Assembly: GCF_902706195.1 (NCBI RefSeq)
Contig: NZ_CACSJO010000002.1
Location: forward strand, 296,616-360,615
Source: Novosphingobium sp. 18050
GTDB taxonomy: Bacteria; Pseudomonadota; Alphaproteobacteria; Sphingomonadales; Sphingomonadaceae
Reading direction: 5' to 3'
DNA length: 64,000 bases
The notes below the pieces were generated by a model. The model saw nothing but the letters and a program-made list of their open reading frames with translations, did not search any database and was not told the DNA's origin. How positions within the stretch are numbered: the first letter of the stretch is position 1; each line of letters begins with the position of its first letter. A program made the translations under genes and the position numbers. Shown piece by piece: positions 20,193-28,264 of this stretch.

Positions 20193-21635
20193 TTACTCGT
20201 GCCATGTGACGCCATTGCGCTCGGCGAGCGCGATGGCGGCCGAGGGGCCCCAGCTTCCGGATGTGTAAGTCTTGGGCGTCTGCTGCTGTTCCTCCCAGCC
20301 GGCCCGGATCGCGTCGATCCACTCCCACTGAGCCTCTACTTCGTCGCGGCGGACGAACAGCGTCTGGTCGCCTTCGATCAGGTCGAGCAGCAGGCGCTCG
20401 TAGGCGATGCGCCGCTGCGGCCCGGCGAAAGCGTCGGGCGTGGTGATCGCCAGCGGCACCGAGCGCAGGCCGTAACCATTGCGATCGAGTCCAGGAACCT
20501 TGGCCATCAGCGAGAGCGTGATGTTCTCTTCCGGCTGGAGTCCGATGACGAGCCGGTTGGGCACCGTGCGGGCGCCCCGACCCGTGAAGATCGAGTGCGG
20601 CACGTCCTTGAACTGCACGACGATCTCCGTCGTGCGCTTGGGCATGCGCTTGCCGGTGCGCAGGTAGAAGGGCACGCCCTGCCAGCGCCAGTTGTCGATA
20701 TGGGCCTTGATCGCCACGAAAGTCTCGGTGTCCGATTCCTTGCCGAGTTCGTCGTCGTAGCCGGGCACGGCCTGGCCGCCGATGGCGCCCGCGCGGTACT
20801 GGCCGGTGACGGTTTCCGCCACGTCGACCTTGCGCAGGGAGCGCAGAACCTTGACCTTTTCGTCCCGCACGTTGGTGGCGTCATACGAAACCGGCGGCTC
20901 CATCGCGACGAGCGCGAGGAGCTGGAGCATGTGGTTCTGCACCATGTCACGCAGCGCGCCCGAATCGTCATAGTAGCCCACGCGCGATTCGAGGCCGACG
21001 GTTTCGGACACGGTGATCTGCACATGGTCGATATGCGCGGCATTCCACAGCGGCTCGAACATCAGGTTGGCGAAGCGCAGCGCCAGCAGGTTCTGGACGG
21101 TTTCCTTGCCGAGGTAATGGTCGATCCGGTAAATCCGGTCCTCGGGGAATGCGTGGTGGACTGCGTCGTTGATGACCTTGCTGGAGGCAAGGTCGATGCC
21201 GAGCGGCTTTTCCAGGCCGATACGCACGTTGGGACCGGCCAGACCGCTCTTTTCGAGACCATGGATGGTCGCCTCGAACAGGCTGGGCGCGGTCGACAGG
21301 AAGATCGACAGGCCGTTTTCGGGGGTGCCGACCTTTTCGGCCAATGCGTGGAAGCCGTCCATGTCGTTGGCGTCGAGCGACTGGTAGCTCAGCCGGTTGA
21401 GGAACTGGGCGATACCCCCGCGCCGGTTGGCGGGAAGGAACTGTTCGAGCGCTTCACGTGCGAAATTGCGAAAGCCCAGGTCGTCCATGTCGGACCGGGC
21501 GGTGCCGATGATCTCGATGTGCGAACCCAGAAGACCTTCCGCGTCGAGCGCGCAAAGCGAAGGGAGCAGCATCCTGCGGGAGAGATCGCCTGTGGCGCCG
21601 AAGAGGAGCAGGCGATCGGAAGTGAATTGTGTCAC
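20193..21635 (-). CDS. zwf: Glucose-6-phosphate 1-dehydrogenase
   Basis: Oxidises glucose-6-phosphate to 6-phosphogluconolactone. The 480-residue protein has the dinucleotide motif LFGATGDLSRRML near residue 11 and the active-site signature RIDHYLGKETVQN. I chose the GTG at 21635, preceded by GGAAAGG, because homology begins there; the open frame continues upstream without conservation. It is first in the zwf-edd-glk-eda cluster. No 6-phosphogluconolactonase (pgl) gene is present in this cluster. Confidence 0.95.
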   Translation of the reverse strand: MTQFTSDRLLLFGATGDLSRRMLLPSLCALDAEGLLGSHIEIIGTARSDMDDLGFRNFAREALEQFLPANRRGGIAQFLNRLSYQSLDANDMDGFHALAEKVGTPENGLSIFLSTAPSLFEATIHGLEKSGLAGPNVRIGLEKPLGIDLASSKVINDAVHHAFPEDRIYRIDHYLGKETVQNLLALRFANLMFEPLWNAAHIDHVQITVSETVGLESRVGYYDDSGALRDMVQNHMLQLLALVAMEPPVSYDATNVRDEKVKVLRSLRKVDVAETVTGQYRAGAIGGQAVPGYDDELGKESDTETFVAIKAHIDNWRWQGVPFYLRTGKRMPKRTTEIVVQFKDVPHSIFTGRGARTVPNRLVIGLQPEENITLSLMAKVPGLDRNGYGLRSVPLAITTPDAFAGPQRRIAYERLLLDLIEGDQTLFVRRDEVEAQWEWIDAIRAGWEEQQQTPKTYTSGSWGPSAAIALAERNGVTWHE

Positions 21636-21957
21636 GGATACCTTTCCACCGAACGGTTGCGCTCCTCCTCGCTCCCGTGATGAACCAATGTCTGGTTGCC
21701 TGGCCTTACGCCCGTTCATCGACGTATGGGCCACGCAGATGCAGCATAGCCACGCCATCTGCGAAGCGCTAGCCCGCTTCGGGTGGCGAAAGCATGTTTT
21801 CCAAACTCACTACCAGCCGGACAGCCACGAAAATGTCATTTCCCGAACGTTTGAATACGAATGTTGCAACAAGAATGTAGTGAAACCATGTCACGCGCGC
21901 TGGATCGGCTTGCAAATTCGTCGCATGGCTGATCTGAACCACCGGAGAGATACGCGC
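21636..21957. promoter_or_regulatory. Divergent promoter region of zwf and the PhoR-type kinase
   Basis: A gene-free stretch of 322 bp, with an AT-richer core around 21,790-21,920 where promoters for the leftward zwf operon and the rightward kinase gene are expected. GGAGAG precedes the kinase ATG. I see no convincing HexR-type palindrome, no tandem 11-bp Pho-box repeat and no terminator. Confidence 0.45.
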
Positions 21958-22947
21958 ATGAGCATCGAGGGCGTCCACCTCCTCGAACACCTCCAGACCC
22001 CGGCGATGATGGTATCGCGCGGTCAGGTTCGCTTCGCCAACAGCGCAGCGAAGGCGCTGCTGGGCGTGCACATCGTCGGCCAGGATGTGCGAATCGCCAT
22101 ACGCGAACCGCGCGCGGTTGCCGCGATTCTCAGCGAGAACGGCGGGTCGGCGAAGGTCAAAGGCCTTTCTACCGGCGGGTCGGTGTGGGAGGTCGACTGC
22201 AAGGTCGCCGGTCCGCACGAACGGATCGTCAGTCTCTACGATCTGTCGGAACGGGTCAGTGTCGCCAAGTCGCACGCCGATTTCGTCGCCAATGCCAGCC
22301 ATGAACTGCGCACGCCGCTGGCCAACGTCATCGGCTATGTCGAAACGTTGATGAACCCCAAGGCAGGCGGCGATGAGGCCCTGCGCGGGCGGTTCCTAGG
22401 CACTATTCGCCATGAAGCACAGCGGATGCAGGCGTTGATCTCGGATCTCATGTCGCTCTCGCGCATAGAGGCGCTGAAGCACGAGGCGCCGCACGACAGC
22501 ATCGACATGGTCGCCCTGGCCCACGAGGTCGCCGGTGAGTTTCGCGACGGTACGCAGGTCTCGGTGCGGGCCAACTGCGCTGCTGCGGTGATCGCGGGCG
22601 ATCGGGGGCAGATGTCGCAGGTGCTGCGCAATCTCATCGACAATTCGCGCAAATATGCCCGCCCCGGCGGCCCCGTCGAGGTGTCGGTCGAGGCGGCAAG
22701 CACGGGCTGGGTGCTTGTTTCCGTGCGCGACGAGGGCGAGGGCATAAAGCCCGAGCATCTGCCGCGCGTGACCGAGCGTTTCTATCGCGCCGATACCAGC
22801 CGCAGCCGTGCGGCCGGTGGTACGGGGCTGGGCCTGTCGATCGTCAAGCACATCGTCGAGCGGCACCGCGGCCGCTTCGACATCGAGAGCCGCCCCGCCG
22901 TGGGCACGACGGCCTCATTGATGCTGCCGCTCAAGCCGGCTGAGTAA
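21958..22947 (+). CDS. Membrane-free PhoR-like PAS sensor histidine kinase
   Basis: A 329-residue kinase: a PAS-like domain (about 8-95), the HisKA H-box with His115 in NASHELRTPLANV, then the N-box LRNLIDNSRKYA, and DEGEGI and GGTGLGLSIV of the HATPase domain. It most resembles PhoR, but no hydrophobic segment long enough to span the membrane is present. The frame extends upstream, yet GGAGAG before the ATG at 21958 and the domain boundary favour this start. No phoB, pstSCAB or phoU lies next to it, so its partner is encoded elsewhere. Phosphate sensing is inferred from similarity only. Confidence 0.82.
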   Translation: MSIEGVHLLEHLQTPAMMVSRGQVRFANSAAKALLGVHIVGQDVRIAIREPRAVAAILSENGGSAKVKGLSTGGSVWEVDCKVAGPHERIVSLYDLSERVSVAKSHADFVANASHELRTPLANVIGYVETLMNPKAGGDEALRGRFLGTIRHEAQRMQALISDLMSLSRIEALKHEAPHDSIDMVALAHEVAGEFRDGTQVSVRANCAAAVIAGDRGQMSQVLRNLIDNSRKYARPGGPVEVSVEAASTGWVLVSVRDEGEGIKPEHLPRVTERFYRADTSRSRAAGGTGLGLSIVKHIVERHRGRFDIESRPAVGTTASLMLPLKPAE

Positions 22948-23019
22948 CCGGCCCTTGCGTGCCGGGCTATGTTTGCGATGAAGAAGTGGAGTTGACGAAG
23001 GAGCGCCGGAAAAAGCGGC

Positions 23020-23658
23020 TCAGCCTTCGTCTTCGTCCTTCCAGCCCCACCACATGAAGCAGGGCGGCACGTTGATCGGTTCGATCGCATCGTCGATGCG
23101 CTTGAAGTGCTTGGCCATGTAGCTCTTTGCCTTGGGGCGGAACTGATAGACCAGGAATGCGCCGCCCTTGCGGATCACGCGGTAGGTGGCGGCGGCAATC
23201 GCCGGGGCCACGCCATCGGGCAGGGTCGAGAACGGCAGGCCGGACAACACGTAGTCCGCCTTTTCATGCCCGTGCGCCCGCACGATATCTTCTACGTCAG
23301 CGGCCGAGCCGAGCACCGCGACGAAGCGGCTGTCGCGGATCGTGCGGCGCAGGTAGTCGATGAAAAGCGGGTTGGTGTCGATCACCAGCAACATGCCGTC
23401 GCGCGGCAGCTTGTCGAGCACCGGCTGGCAGAACGTGCCCACGCCCGGTCCGTACTCGACGAAGAGCTTGCAACTGGCCCAGTCGACCCGCGACAGCATG
23501 CGATTGATGGTGAAGCGCGACGACGGGATGATCGAGCCGACCATCACCGGATTGCGCAGGAAGCCTTCGAGGAACACACCCCATGGCCCCATGCCTTGCT
23601 TGATCTTGCGTTTGATTCGCTGGGGCAGCGCCTCTCGGGCAAGCTCTGTACTGGTCAT
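23020..23658 (-). CDS. PmtA-like SAM-dependent phospholipid N-methyltransferase
   Basis: A 212-residue class I methyltransferase. SAM motif I is VEYGPGVGTF (near residue 68), the acidic post-I strand VIDTNP, and the SGLPFSTLP motif typical of the Rhodobacter/Sinorhizobium PmtA group that methylates phosphatidylethanolamine. The N-terminal basic amphipathic region (QRIKRKIKQG) would suit membrane-surface binding. The exact lipid product (mono-, di- or trimethylated PE) cannot be told. It converges on the kinase gene with a 72-bp gap. Confidence 0.8.
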   Translation of the reverse strand: MTSTELAREALPQRIKRKIKQGMGPWGVFLEGFLRNPVMVGSIIPSSRFTINRMLSRVDWASCKLFVEYGPGVGTFCQPVLDKLPRDGMLLVIDTNPLFIDYLRRTIRDSRFVAVLGSAADVEDIVRAHGHEKADYVLSGLPFSTLPDGVAPAIAAATYRVIRKGGAFLVYQFRPKAKSYMAKHFKRIDDAIEPINVPPCFMWWGWKDEDEG

Positions 23659-23777
23659 GCTGAGGAACGCTCTCGCAAGGTTATGATGTCATGAATGTGC
23701 CATGCGGTGGCAGATTGTCCGCGCCATTGCAAGGCGATGGGCGCCTTGGATGAGACGGGATGATAGGAAAACTCCCT

Positions 23778-24122
23778 TCAGAGAATCTCGTGGACGATGT
23801 CTTGGGGCCGGCACAGGCGTACGCCCTTGTCGGTTTCCACCAGCGGGCGTTCGATCAGCGCGGGCTGGGCGGCCATGGCATCCAGCACGGTCTTGTCGTC
23901 GGCGTCCGGCAGGCCGCGTTCGGCCGCATCGGTGCCGCGCATGCGCAGGCCCTGCTGCGGGGTGATCCCGGCGTCGCGGTAGAGCTGGTCGAGCTTTTCA
24001 GCGCTCGGCGGGGTTTTGAGATACTCGACCACGGTGACATTCACGCCGGGCGTTTCGTTGAGAATAGCCAGCGTCTTGCGCGAAGTGCCGCAGGCGGGGT
24101 TGTGCCAGATGGTGGCATTCAT
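23778..24122 (-). CDS. ArsC-family (glutaredoxin-dependent) arsenate reductase-like protein
   Basis: A 114-residue thioredoxin-fold protein with the ArsC redox Cys11 in HNPACGTSRKT. The family's conserved Arg residues are plausible in GLRMRGTD and IERPLVETD. True ArsC reduces arsenate with glutathione/glutaredoxin; relatives such as YfgD have unclear roles. There are no ars transport or arsR genes here, so arsenic resistance is not assured. The gene lies 11 bp behind the 2Fe-2S subunit gene on the same strand. Confidence 0.82.
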   Translation of the reverse strand: MNATIWHNPACGTSRKTLAILNETPGVNVTVVEYLKTPPSAEKLDQLYRDAGITPQQGLRMRGTDAAERGLPDADDKTVLDAMAAQPALIERPLVETDKGVRLCRPQDIVHEIL

Positions 24123-24133
24123 AGGGGTACTCC

Positions 24134-24667
24134 TTAGCGTTTCAGGGCGGGAACCGCGCGGGCCGCATCTTCGGGGGCTATGCCGGGGGCAGGCGCGGCG
24201 CTGATCGTGTCCTCGCGGCGGGCGACGGCGGCAGCGCGCTGCACCGCTCCCACCAGCCGCGCATAGACGCCGCAGCGGCACAGGTTGGGGATCGCGGCCT
24301 TGATCTCGGCTTCGCTGGGGCTGGCGTTGTGGGCCAGCAGGGCGGCGGCGCTCATGACGATGCCCGGGGTACAAAACCCGCACTGGATCGCCTGCTCGGC
24401 CACCATCGCCTGCTGCACCGGATGCGAGCGGTCATGCGAGAGGCCCTCGATGGTGACGACGAAGCGGCCCTCGCACTCGGCCAGGGTGATCAGGCAGGAA
24501 CGCAGTGCAGCACCGTCGACCATGACAGTACAGGCGCCGCAATCGCCCACGCCGCAGCCGTATTTGGTGCCGGTGAGGTTGGCCGCGTCGCGCAGCGCCC
24601 AGAGCAGCGGCGTGCGCGGGTCCATCGCGAATTCGACCGGGCGGTCGTTCACGGTGAGCCGGGTCAT
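24134..24667 (-). CDS. 2Fe-2S subunit of a xanthine-dehydrogenase-family hydroxylase (IorA-like), orphan
   Basis: A 177-residue protein with the plant-type 2Fe-2S cysteines GCGVGDCGAC followed by RSC, and the C-terminal all-helical cluster motif QCGFCTPG ... CRCGVY. This is the small electron-transfer subunit of molybdenum hydroxylases such as isoquinoline 1-oxidoreductase (IorA). The large molybdopterin subunit that normally follows is absent; the neighbours are an ArsC-like gene and a TonB receptor. The last 35 residues are an Ala/Pro-rich tail not typical of the family. It may serve a large subunit encoded elsewhere. Confidence 0.87.
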   Translation of the reverse strand: MTRLTVNDRPVEFAMDPRTPLLWALRDAANLTGTKYGCGVGDCGACTVMVDGAALRSCLITLAECEGRFVVTIEGLSHDRSHPVQQAMVAEQAIQCGFCTPGIVMSAAALLAHNASPSEAEIKAAIPNLCRCGVYARLVGAVQRAAAVARREDTISAAPAPGIAPEDAARAVPALKR

Positions 24668-24713
24668 GATTGGCTGGCCTTGGGCATGTTCGGCCGGTGC
24701 CTCAGCCGACGCT

Positions 24714-26747
24714 CTAGCGCAAGCCCACCTTGATCCCCGCCCACAGCGTGCGCGGTGCGCCCAGGTCGATTGAGCCTCCCTGATTGCGGGTGACGATGGT
24801 CTCGTCTGTCAGGTTCTCGCCGCGCAGCACCAGCGAGACGAAGCGGGTGACGGGCACCTGCGCGAACAGGTCCAGCGTGGTCGCGGCGGGCAGGACGTCG
24901 GTTTCGAGGTCGTCCTCGAACTGCGCGCCGGTGCGCCGCACGGTAGCGGCAAGGCGCCAGCCATCGCGCGGCGCCCATGCTACGGTGCCGCTGGCGGCGA
25001 GCTTGGGCACCTGTGCCGGGCGAAGACCGTCTAGCGCGCTTTGCACCCCGCTCGCCTCGACCTTGGCGTCGGTCCAGGAAAGCGAGCCGGAGAGGTCGAC
25101 GCGGCCCAGCTTGAGGTCGGCGCTGGCCTCCACCCCGCGCGCCCGGATGGCGTCGACGTTCTGGCGCTCGCGAATCGTGGGGCTGAGGGTGACGTTGGCG
25201 ACGGCGTCCTTCAGGCGGTTGTCGAAAGCGGTCACCGAGACCGACAGGGCTTGCGAAGGATGGAAGTCCACGCCCGCCTCATAGCCGCGCAGGCGCTCGG
25301 GCTTGAGGTTGGCATTGGCCTGAGTGGTTACCGGGAACACCACGAAGGGCCGGTACAGTTCATTGAGCGTCGGCAGGCGCAGGCCCGAATAGGCGGCGGC
25401 GCGCAGGGATAAGGCGGGCGCGATGTTCCACACGATCCCGCCGCGCGCATTGCCGCTCCAGCCGTCGCGGTCGGCAAAGCGGGTGTCGCGGTTGACCGCG
25501 CCGCTGGCGCTCAATTCGCGGTAGAAGCCGTCGCGGATGGTCCAGCGGTCGGCCCGCGCGCCGGCGGTGACCACGAACTGGCCGAGCGTCCAGTCGTCCT
25601 CAATATAGAGGCCGAGGTCCGACTGCTTGCCGCCCGCGCGGCGGAACGCGGTCGCAAGGCCGGTCACGGCGTTATAGGGCAGTTCGACCAGGTGGCCGCT
25701 CGACAGTTTGATGTCGGCGCCCAGCCGCAGGACATGGGCCTCGCCCACCGGCGGGCGCAGTTCGGCCTTGCCGCCTATCGCCAGCGTCGGCGTTTTCTTC
25801 TGGTCGAGGGTCTTTTTGTAGTTGGTCGAGCTGATGACCACGTTCGAAAAATCCTGCGCCTGGACAAAGCCGAGCACGTCGAACTGCCAGTCTCCCCGTC
25901 CGACGAAGCGCAGCGATCCCTGCTGGCCGGAGGAGGTCGAATCGGCACCCTTGAAGCGCAGCGTGCGCTGGTCGTCGTAGACGAGGCCGGATGCCTGCAC
26001 TTCGACCGTATCGCTGAGCGGTGCGACCGCGCGCAGCGAGCCGGACAGGCTTTCATAGGCGGCGCGGGCGGATGCGGCGACGCGCTGGTCCCTGGGCGTA
26101 GTCCAGAAGCCCTGGCCCCGGTCCCATTGCACCGAGGCGACGACGAAGCCTTCGCCAAGGCGCGGGGCGATGGTGAGCGCGCCTTGCGTCTCGCCCCGAT
26201 CGTCGACCAGCGCGGAGCCTTGCAGCGGGCCGATCTGGTCCGGGCCGGCGCTTTCCATCTCTATCGTCCCCGAAACCGCGCCGGTGCCGAACGCGCCCAT
26301 GCCGCCGCCGCGCGTCACCCGCACCGAGCCGAGCCGGTCGGGGGCGAGCGCGCTCAGCGGAATATAACCGAAGAACGGATTGGCCACCGGCACGCCGTCG
26401 AGCAGCACCTGCGCCCGGCTGGAGGCATTGCCGCCCAGTGCGCGCAGGGTGACGCCTTGGTTGGACGGATTCGAGGCGCGGCTGTCGGCCCGGCGGAACT
26501 GCTGGAACCCCGCGACTGAGGCCAGCACGTCCTCGATCCGGCCCGAGGCGCTGGAGGCGAGCTTGTCGCGCGCTATGGTCTGCACGTCATAGGCGGGGGT
26601 GGCGGGGCCTTCGCGCAGGCCCCGGCCGGTCACGACGATGGGGGCCTTTGGTTCGCCTGCATCGTCCTCGGCGCGGGCCGGGGCCGCAGCGAGGAGGGAG
26701 ACGAGGGTGAGGAGCGGGAGAGCCGCAAGCCGCCGGTTCGCAATCAT
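24714..26747 (-). CDS. TonB-dependent outer-membrane receptor
   Basis: A 677-residue receptor. A signal peptide ends near Ala26 (AAAPARA). The TonB-box-like region PIVVTGRG and a plug domain with RIEDVLASVAGFQ, NQGVTLRALGGNASSRAQV and VLLDGVPVANPF follow, then a 22-strand barrel ending in an aromatic-poor terminus. It is BtuB/CirA-like in organisation. The ligand is unknown; no transporter or degradation genes adjoin. A 14-bp-stem hairpin sits 13 bp upstream of the ATG and no Shine-Dalgarno sequence is visible, so translation control or a different start is possible. Confidence 0.88.
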   Translation of the reverse strand: MIANRRLAALPLLTLVSLLAAAPARAEDDAGEPKAPIVVTGRGLREGPATPAYDVQTIARDKLASSASGRIEDVLASVAGFQQFRRADSRASNPSNQGVTLRALGGNASSRAQVLLDGVPVANPFFGYIPLSALAPDRLGSVRVTRGGGMGAFGTGAVSGTIEMESAGPDQIGPLQGSALVDDRGETQGALTIAPRLGEGFVVASVQWDRGQGFWTTPRDQRVAASARAAYESLSGSLRAVAPLSDTVEVQASGLVYDDQRTLRFKGADSTSSGQQGSLRFVGRGDWQFDVLGFVQAQDFSNVVISSTNYKKTLDQKKTPTLAIGGKAELRPPVGEAHVLRLGADIKLSSGHLVELPYNAVTGLATAFRRAGGKQSDLGLYIEDDWTLGQFVVTAGARADRWTIRDGFYRELSASGAVNRDTRFADRDGWSGNARGGIVWNIAPALSLRAAAYSGLRLPTLNELYRPFVVFPVTTQANANLKPERLRGYEAGVDFHPSQALSVSVTAFDNRLKDAVANVTLSPTIRERQNVDAIRARGVEASADLKLGRVDLSGSLSWTDAKVEASGVQSALDGLRPAQVPKLAASGTVAWAPRDGWRLAATVRRTGAQFEDDLETDVLPAATTLDLFAQVPVTRFVSLVLRGENLTDETIVTRNQGGSIDLGAPRTLWAGIKVGLR

Positions 26748-26760
26748 GTGATTGTCTTAA

Positions 26761-26799
26761 GCCAACGCCTGCCGCTGGCAAGGCGCGGCAGGCGTTGGC
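26761..26799 (-). terminator. Strong hairpin between the FAH-family gene and the TonB receptor
   Basis: GCCAACGCCTGCCG pairs perfectly with CGGCAGGCGTTGGC (14 bp) around an 11-nt loop. On the minus strand it follows the FAH-family stop by 33 bp and is followed by TTAAGAC, not a long T-run. It ends 13 bp before the receptor ATG. Confidence 0.6.
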
Positions 26800-26831
26800 C
26801 AAGGGTACAATCGGAGCGGCGATCTGTCGCC

Positions 26832-27539
26832 CTACTCCGCTGCGCCGATCTCCAGCCGCACGGGCGTAAGGCCGTCGATGGTGCCTTCCAGCACGTCGCC
26901 GGAGGCAACCGCGCCCACGCCGGCCGGGGTGCCGGTGTAGATCAGGTCGCCGGGTTCGAGGTGGTAGAGGCGCGAGAGGTCGGCGATCAGTTCCGGGATC
27001 GACCAGATCATGTCGGACAGGGTGCCGTCCTGCTTGGTGGCGCCGTTCTGGGCGAGGGTGATGCGCTGGCCGGCGACCGCGCCGAGCTGGTCGGCCGGGG
27101 TGATCGCCGCCATCACCGCGCCGTTCTCGAAGTCTTTGCCGGTGTCCCAGGGGTAGCCCTTGGCCTTGGCGGCGTTCTGCAGGTCGCGCCGGGTCATGTC
27201 GAGACCGCACGCGTAGCCGTAAACCGCCGCCATCGCGTTTTCAGGCGCGACGCGGAAGGCAGGCGCGCCGATGGCGACGACCAGTTCCATCTCGTAGTGG
27301 CAGTTCGCGGTGCCGGGCGGATAGGCGATCGTCTCACCGGAAAGGCACAGCGCGGCGGGGGCCTTGTTGAACCAGATCGGCGCTTCGCGGTCGACGGCAT
27401 TGCCCAGTTCAAGCGCGTGGGCGGCATAGTTGCGCCCCACGCAGAATATCCGACGCACGGGATAGCGGGCCTCGACGCCGGGGATGGGGCCAAGGACAGG
27501 AACTGTGGGAACGGCGGGCAGGTCGAACAGCAGGGTCAC
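26832..27539 (-). CDS. Fumarylacetoacetate hydrolase-family protein (fumarylpyruvate hydrolase/acylpyruvase-like)
   Basis: A 235-residue FAH-fold metal hydrolase. RRIFCVGRNYAAHALELGN and the metal-ligand Glu pair in CHYEMELVVAIG are typical of short acylpyruvases and NagK-type fumarylpyruvate hydrolases, which cleave C-C bonds of 2,4-diketo acids with Mg2+. YPWDTGKDFENGA and YTGTPAGVGAV complete the family signature. It could finish a gentisate or homogentisate route with maiA elsewhere in the window, but length and motifs favour fumarylpyruvate or acylpyruvate over fumarylacetoacetate. The substrate is inferred. Confidence 0.85.
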   Translation of the reverse strand: MTLLFDLPAVPTVPVLGPIPGVEARYPVRRIFCVGRNYAAHALELGNAVDREAPIWFNKAPAALCLSGETIAYPPGTANCHYEMELVVAIGAPAFRVAPENAMAAVYGYACGLDMTRRDLQNAAKAKGYPWDTGKDFENGAVMAAITPADQLGAVAGQRITLAQNGATKQDGTLSDMIWSIPELIADLSRLYHLEPGDLIYTGTPAGVGAVASGDVLEGTIDGLTPVRLEIGAAE

Positions 27540-27637
27540 GGCGGGCAGTCTCCTTTTGCGGGGGACATAGGACGCCCGGAGGCATCGTCAAAGCGCTCTC
27601 TCTTGTTGGGCTTGCCGTGCCGGGCTCCTGGCTTAGA

Positions 27638-28207
27638 ATGCGGGGCGTGACAGCTGAACAGTACCTATCGGGACGTATCCTTCTCGCCATGCCCGGCATG
27701 TTCGATCCGCGATTCGAACGGTCGGTCAACGTGATGTGCGTCCACGACGAGAACGGCGCGCTGGGCATCGGCATCGGCCATGTCCGACAGGGCGTGCGCT
27801 TCCACGACGTGCTGGAGGAACTGGGTATCGACCCCGGCGTCTCGCCCAATCGCGAGGTCATGAACGGCGGCCCGGTAGAACCGGGGCGCGGGTTCATCCT
27901 TCATTCCACCGATTGGGGCGGCACCGATACGATCGCGGTGGAACCGATTTGCGCGCTATCTGCCTCGATGGACGTGCTGCGCGCCATTGCCGAAGGGCGC
28001 GGCCCTTCACAGTGGATCATGGCGCTGGGTTATGCGGGCTGGGGCGCAGGACAGCTGGAAGGCGAAATGCGCCACCACGGCTGGTACGCCGCCGAAGGGC
28101 ATCGCGAAGTCCTTTTCCAGACCCCGCCCGAAGGCCGCTGGATGGCGACATGGCGGGCGGAAGGTATCGACCCGGCCTTGCTTTCGAACGAGACCGGGCG
28201 GGCTTGA
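27638..28207 (+). CDS. algH: AlgH/UPF0301 family protein
   Basis: A 189-residue AlgH-like protein: the N-terminal LSGRILLAMPGMFDPRFERSV (in parts: GRILLAMPGM and DPRFERSV), the central NGGPVEPGRGFILHS, and MALGYAGWGAGQLEGE are family hallmarks. Its biochemical role is not established; the name comes from alginate regulation in Pseudomonas. Start choice is between ATG at 27638 and GTG at 27647; neither has a strong ribosome-binding site. It is divergent from the FAH-family gene (99-bp gap) and followed by a symmetric terminator. Confidence 0.9.
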   Translation: MRGVTAEQYLSGRILLAMPGMFDPRFERSVNVMCVHDENGALGIGIGHVRQGVRFHDVLEELGIDPGVSPNREVMNGGPVEPGRGFILHSTDWGGTDTIAVEPICALSASMDVLRAIAEGRGPSQWIMALGYAGWGAGQLEGEMRHHGWYAAEGHREVLFQTPPEGRWMATWRAEGIDPALLSNETGRA

Positions 28208-28228
28208 GCTGCCGGAGGGGCGGAGAAC

Positions 28229-28258
28229 CGTTACCCCGAACAGGTTTCCGGGGTAACG
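28229..28258. terminator. Bidirectional hairpin terminator
   Basis: CGTTACCCCG pairs perfectly with CGGGGTAACG (10 bp) over a 10-nt loop and is followed on the plus strand by CGCCTTTTA. It lies between the convergent algH and COG4223 genes. Confidence 0.8.
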
Positions 28259-28264
28259 CGCCTT

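Noticed and set aside
20199..21680. A 493-residue open frame opposite zwf
   Set aside because: Antisense to a clear glucose-6-phosphate dehydrogenase; no protein family recognised.
23778..24122. An arsenic-resistance operon
   Set aside because: Only an ArsC-like gene is present; arsR, arsB/acr3 or arsH are absent, so the broader claim is not supported.
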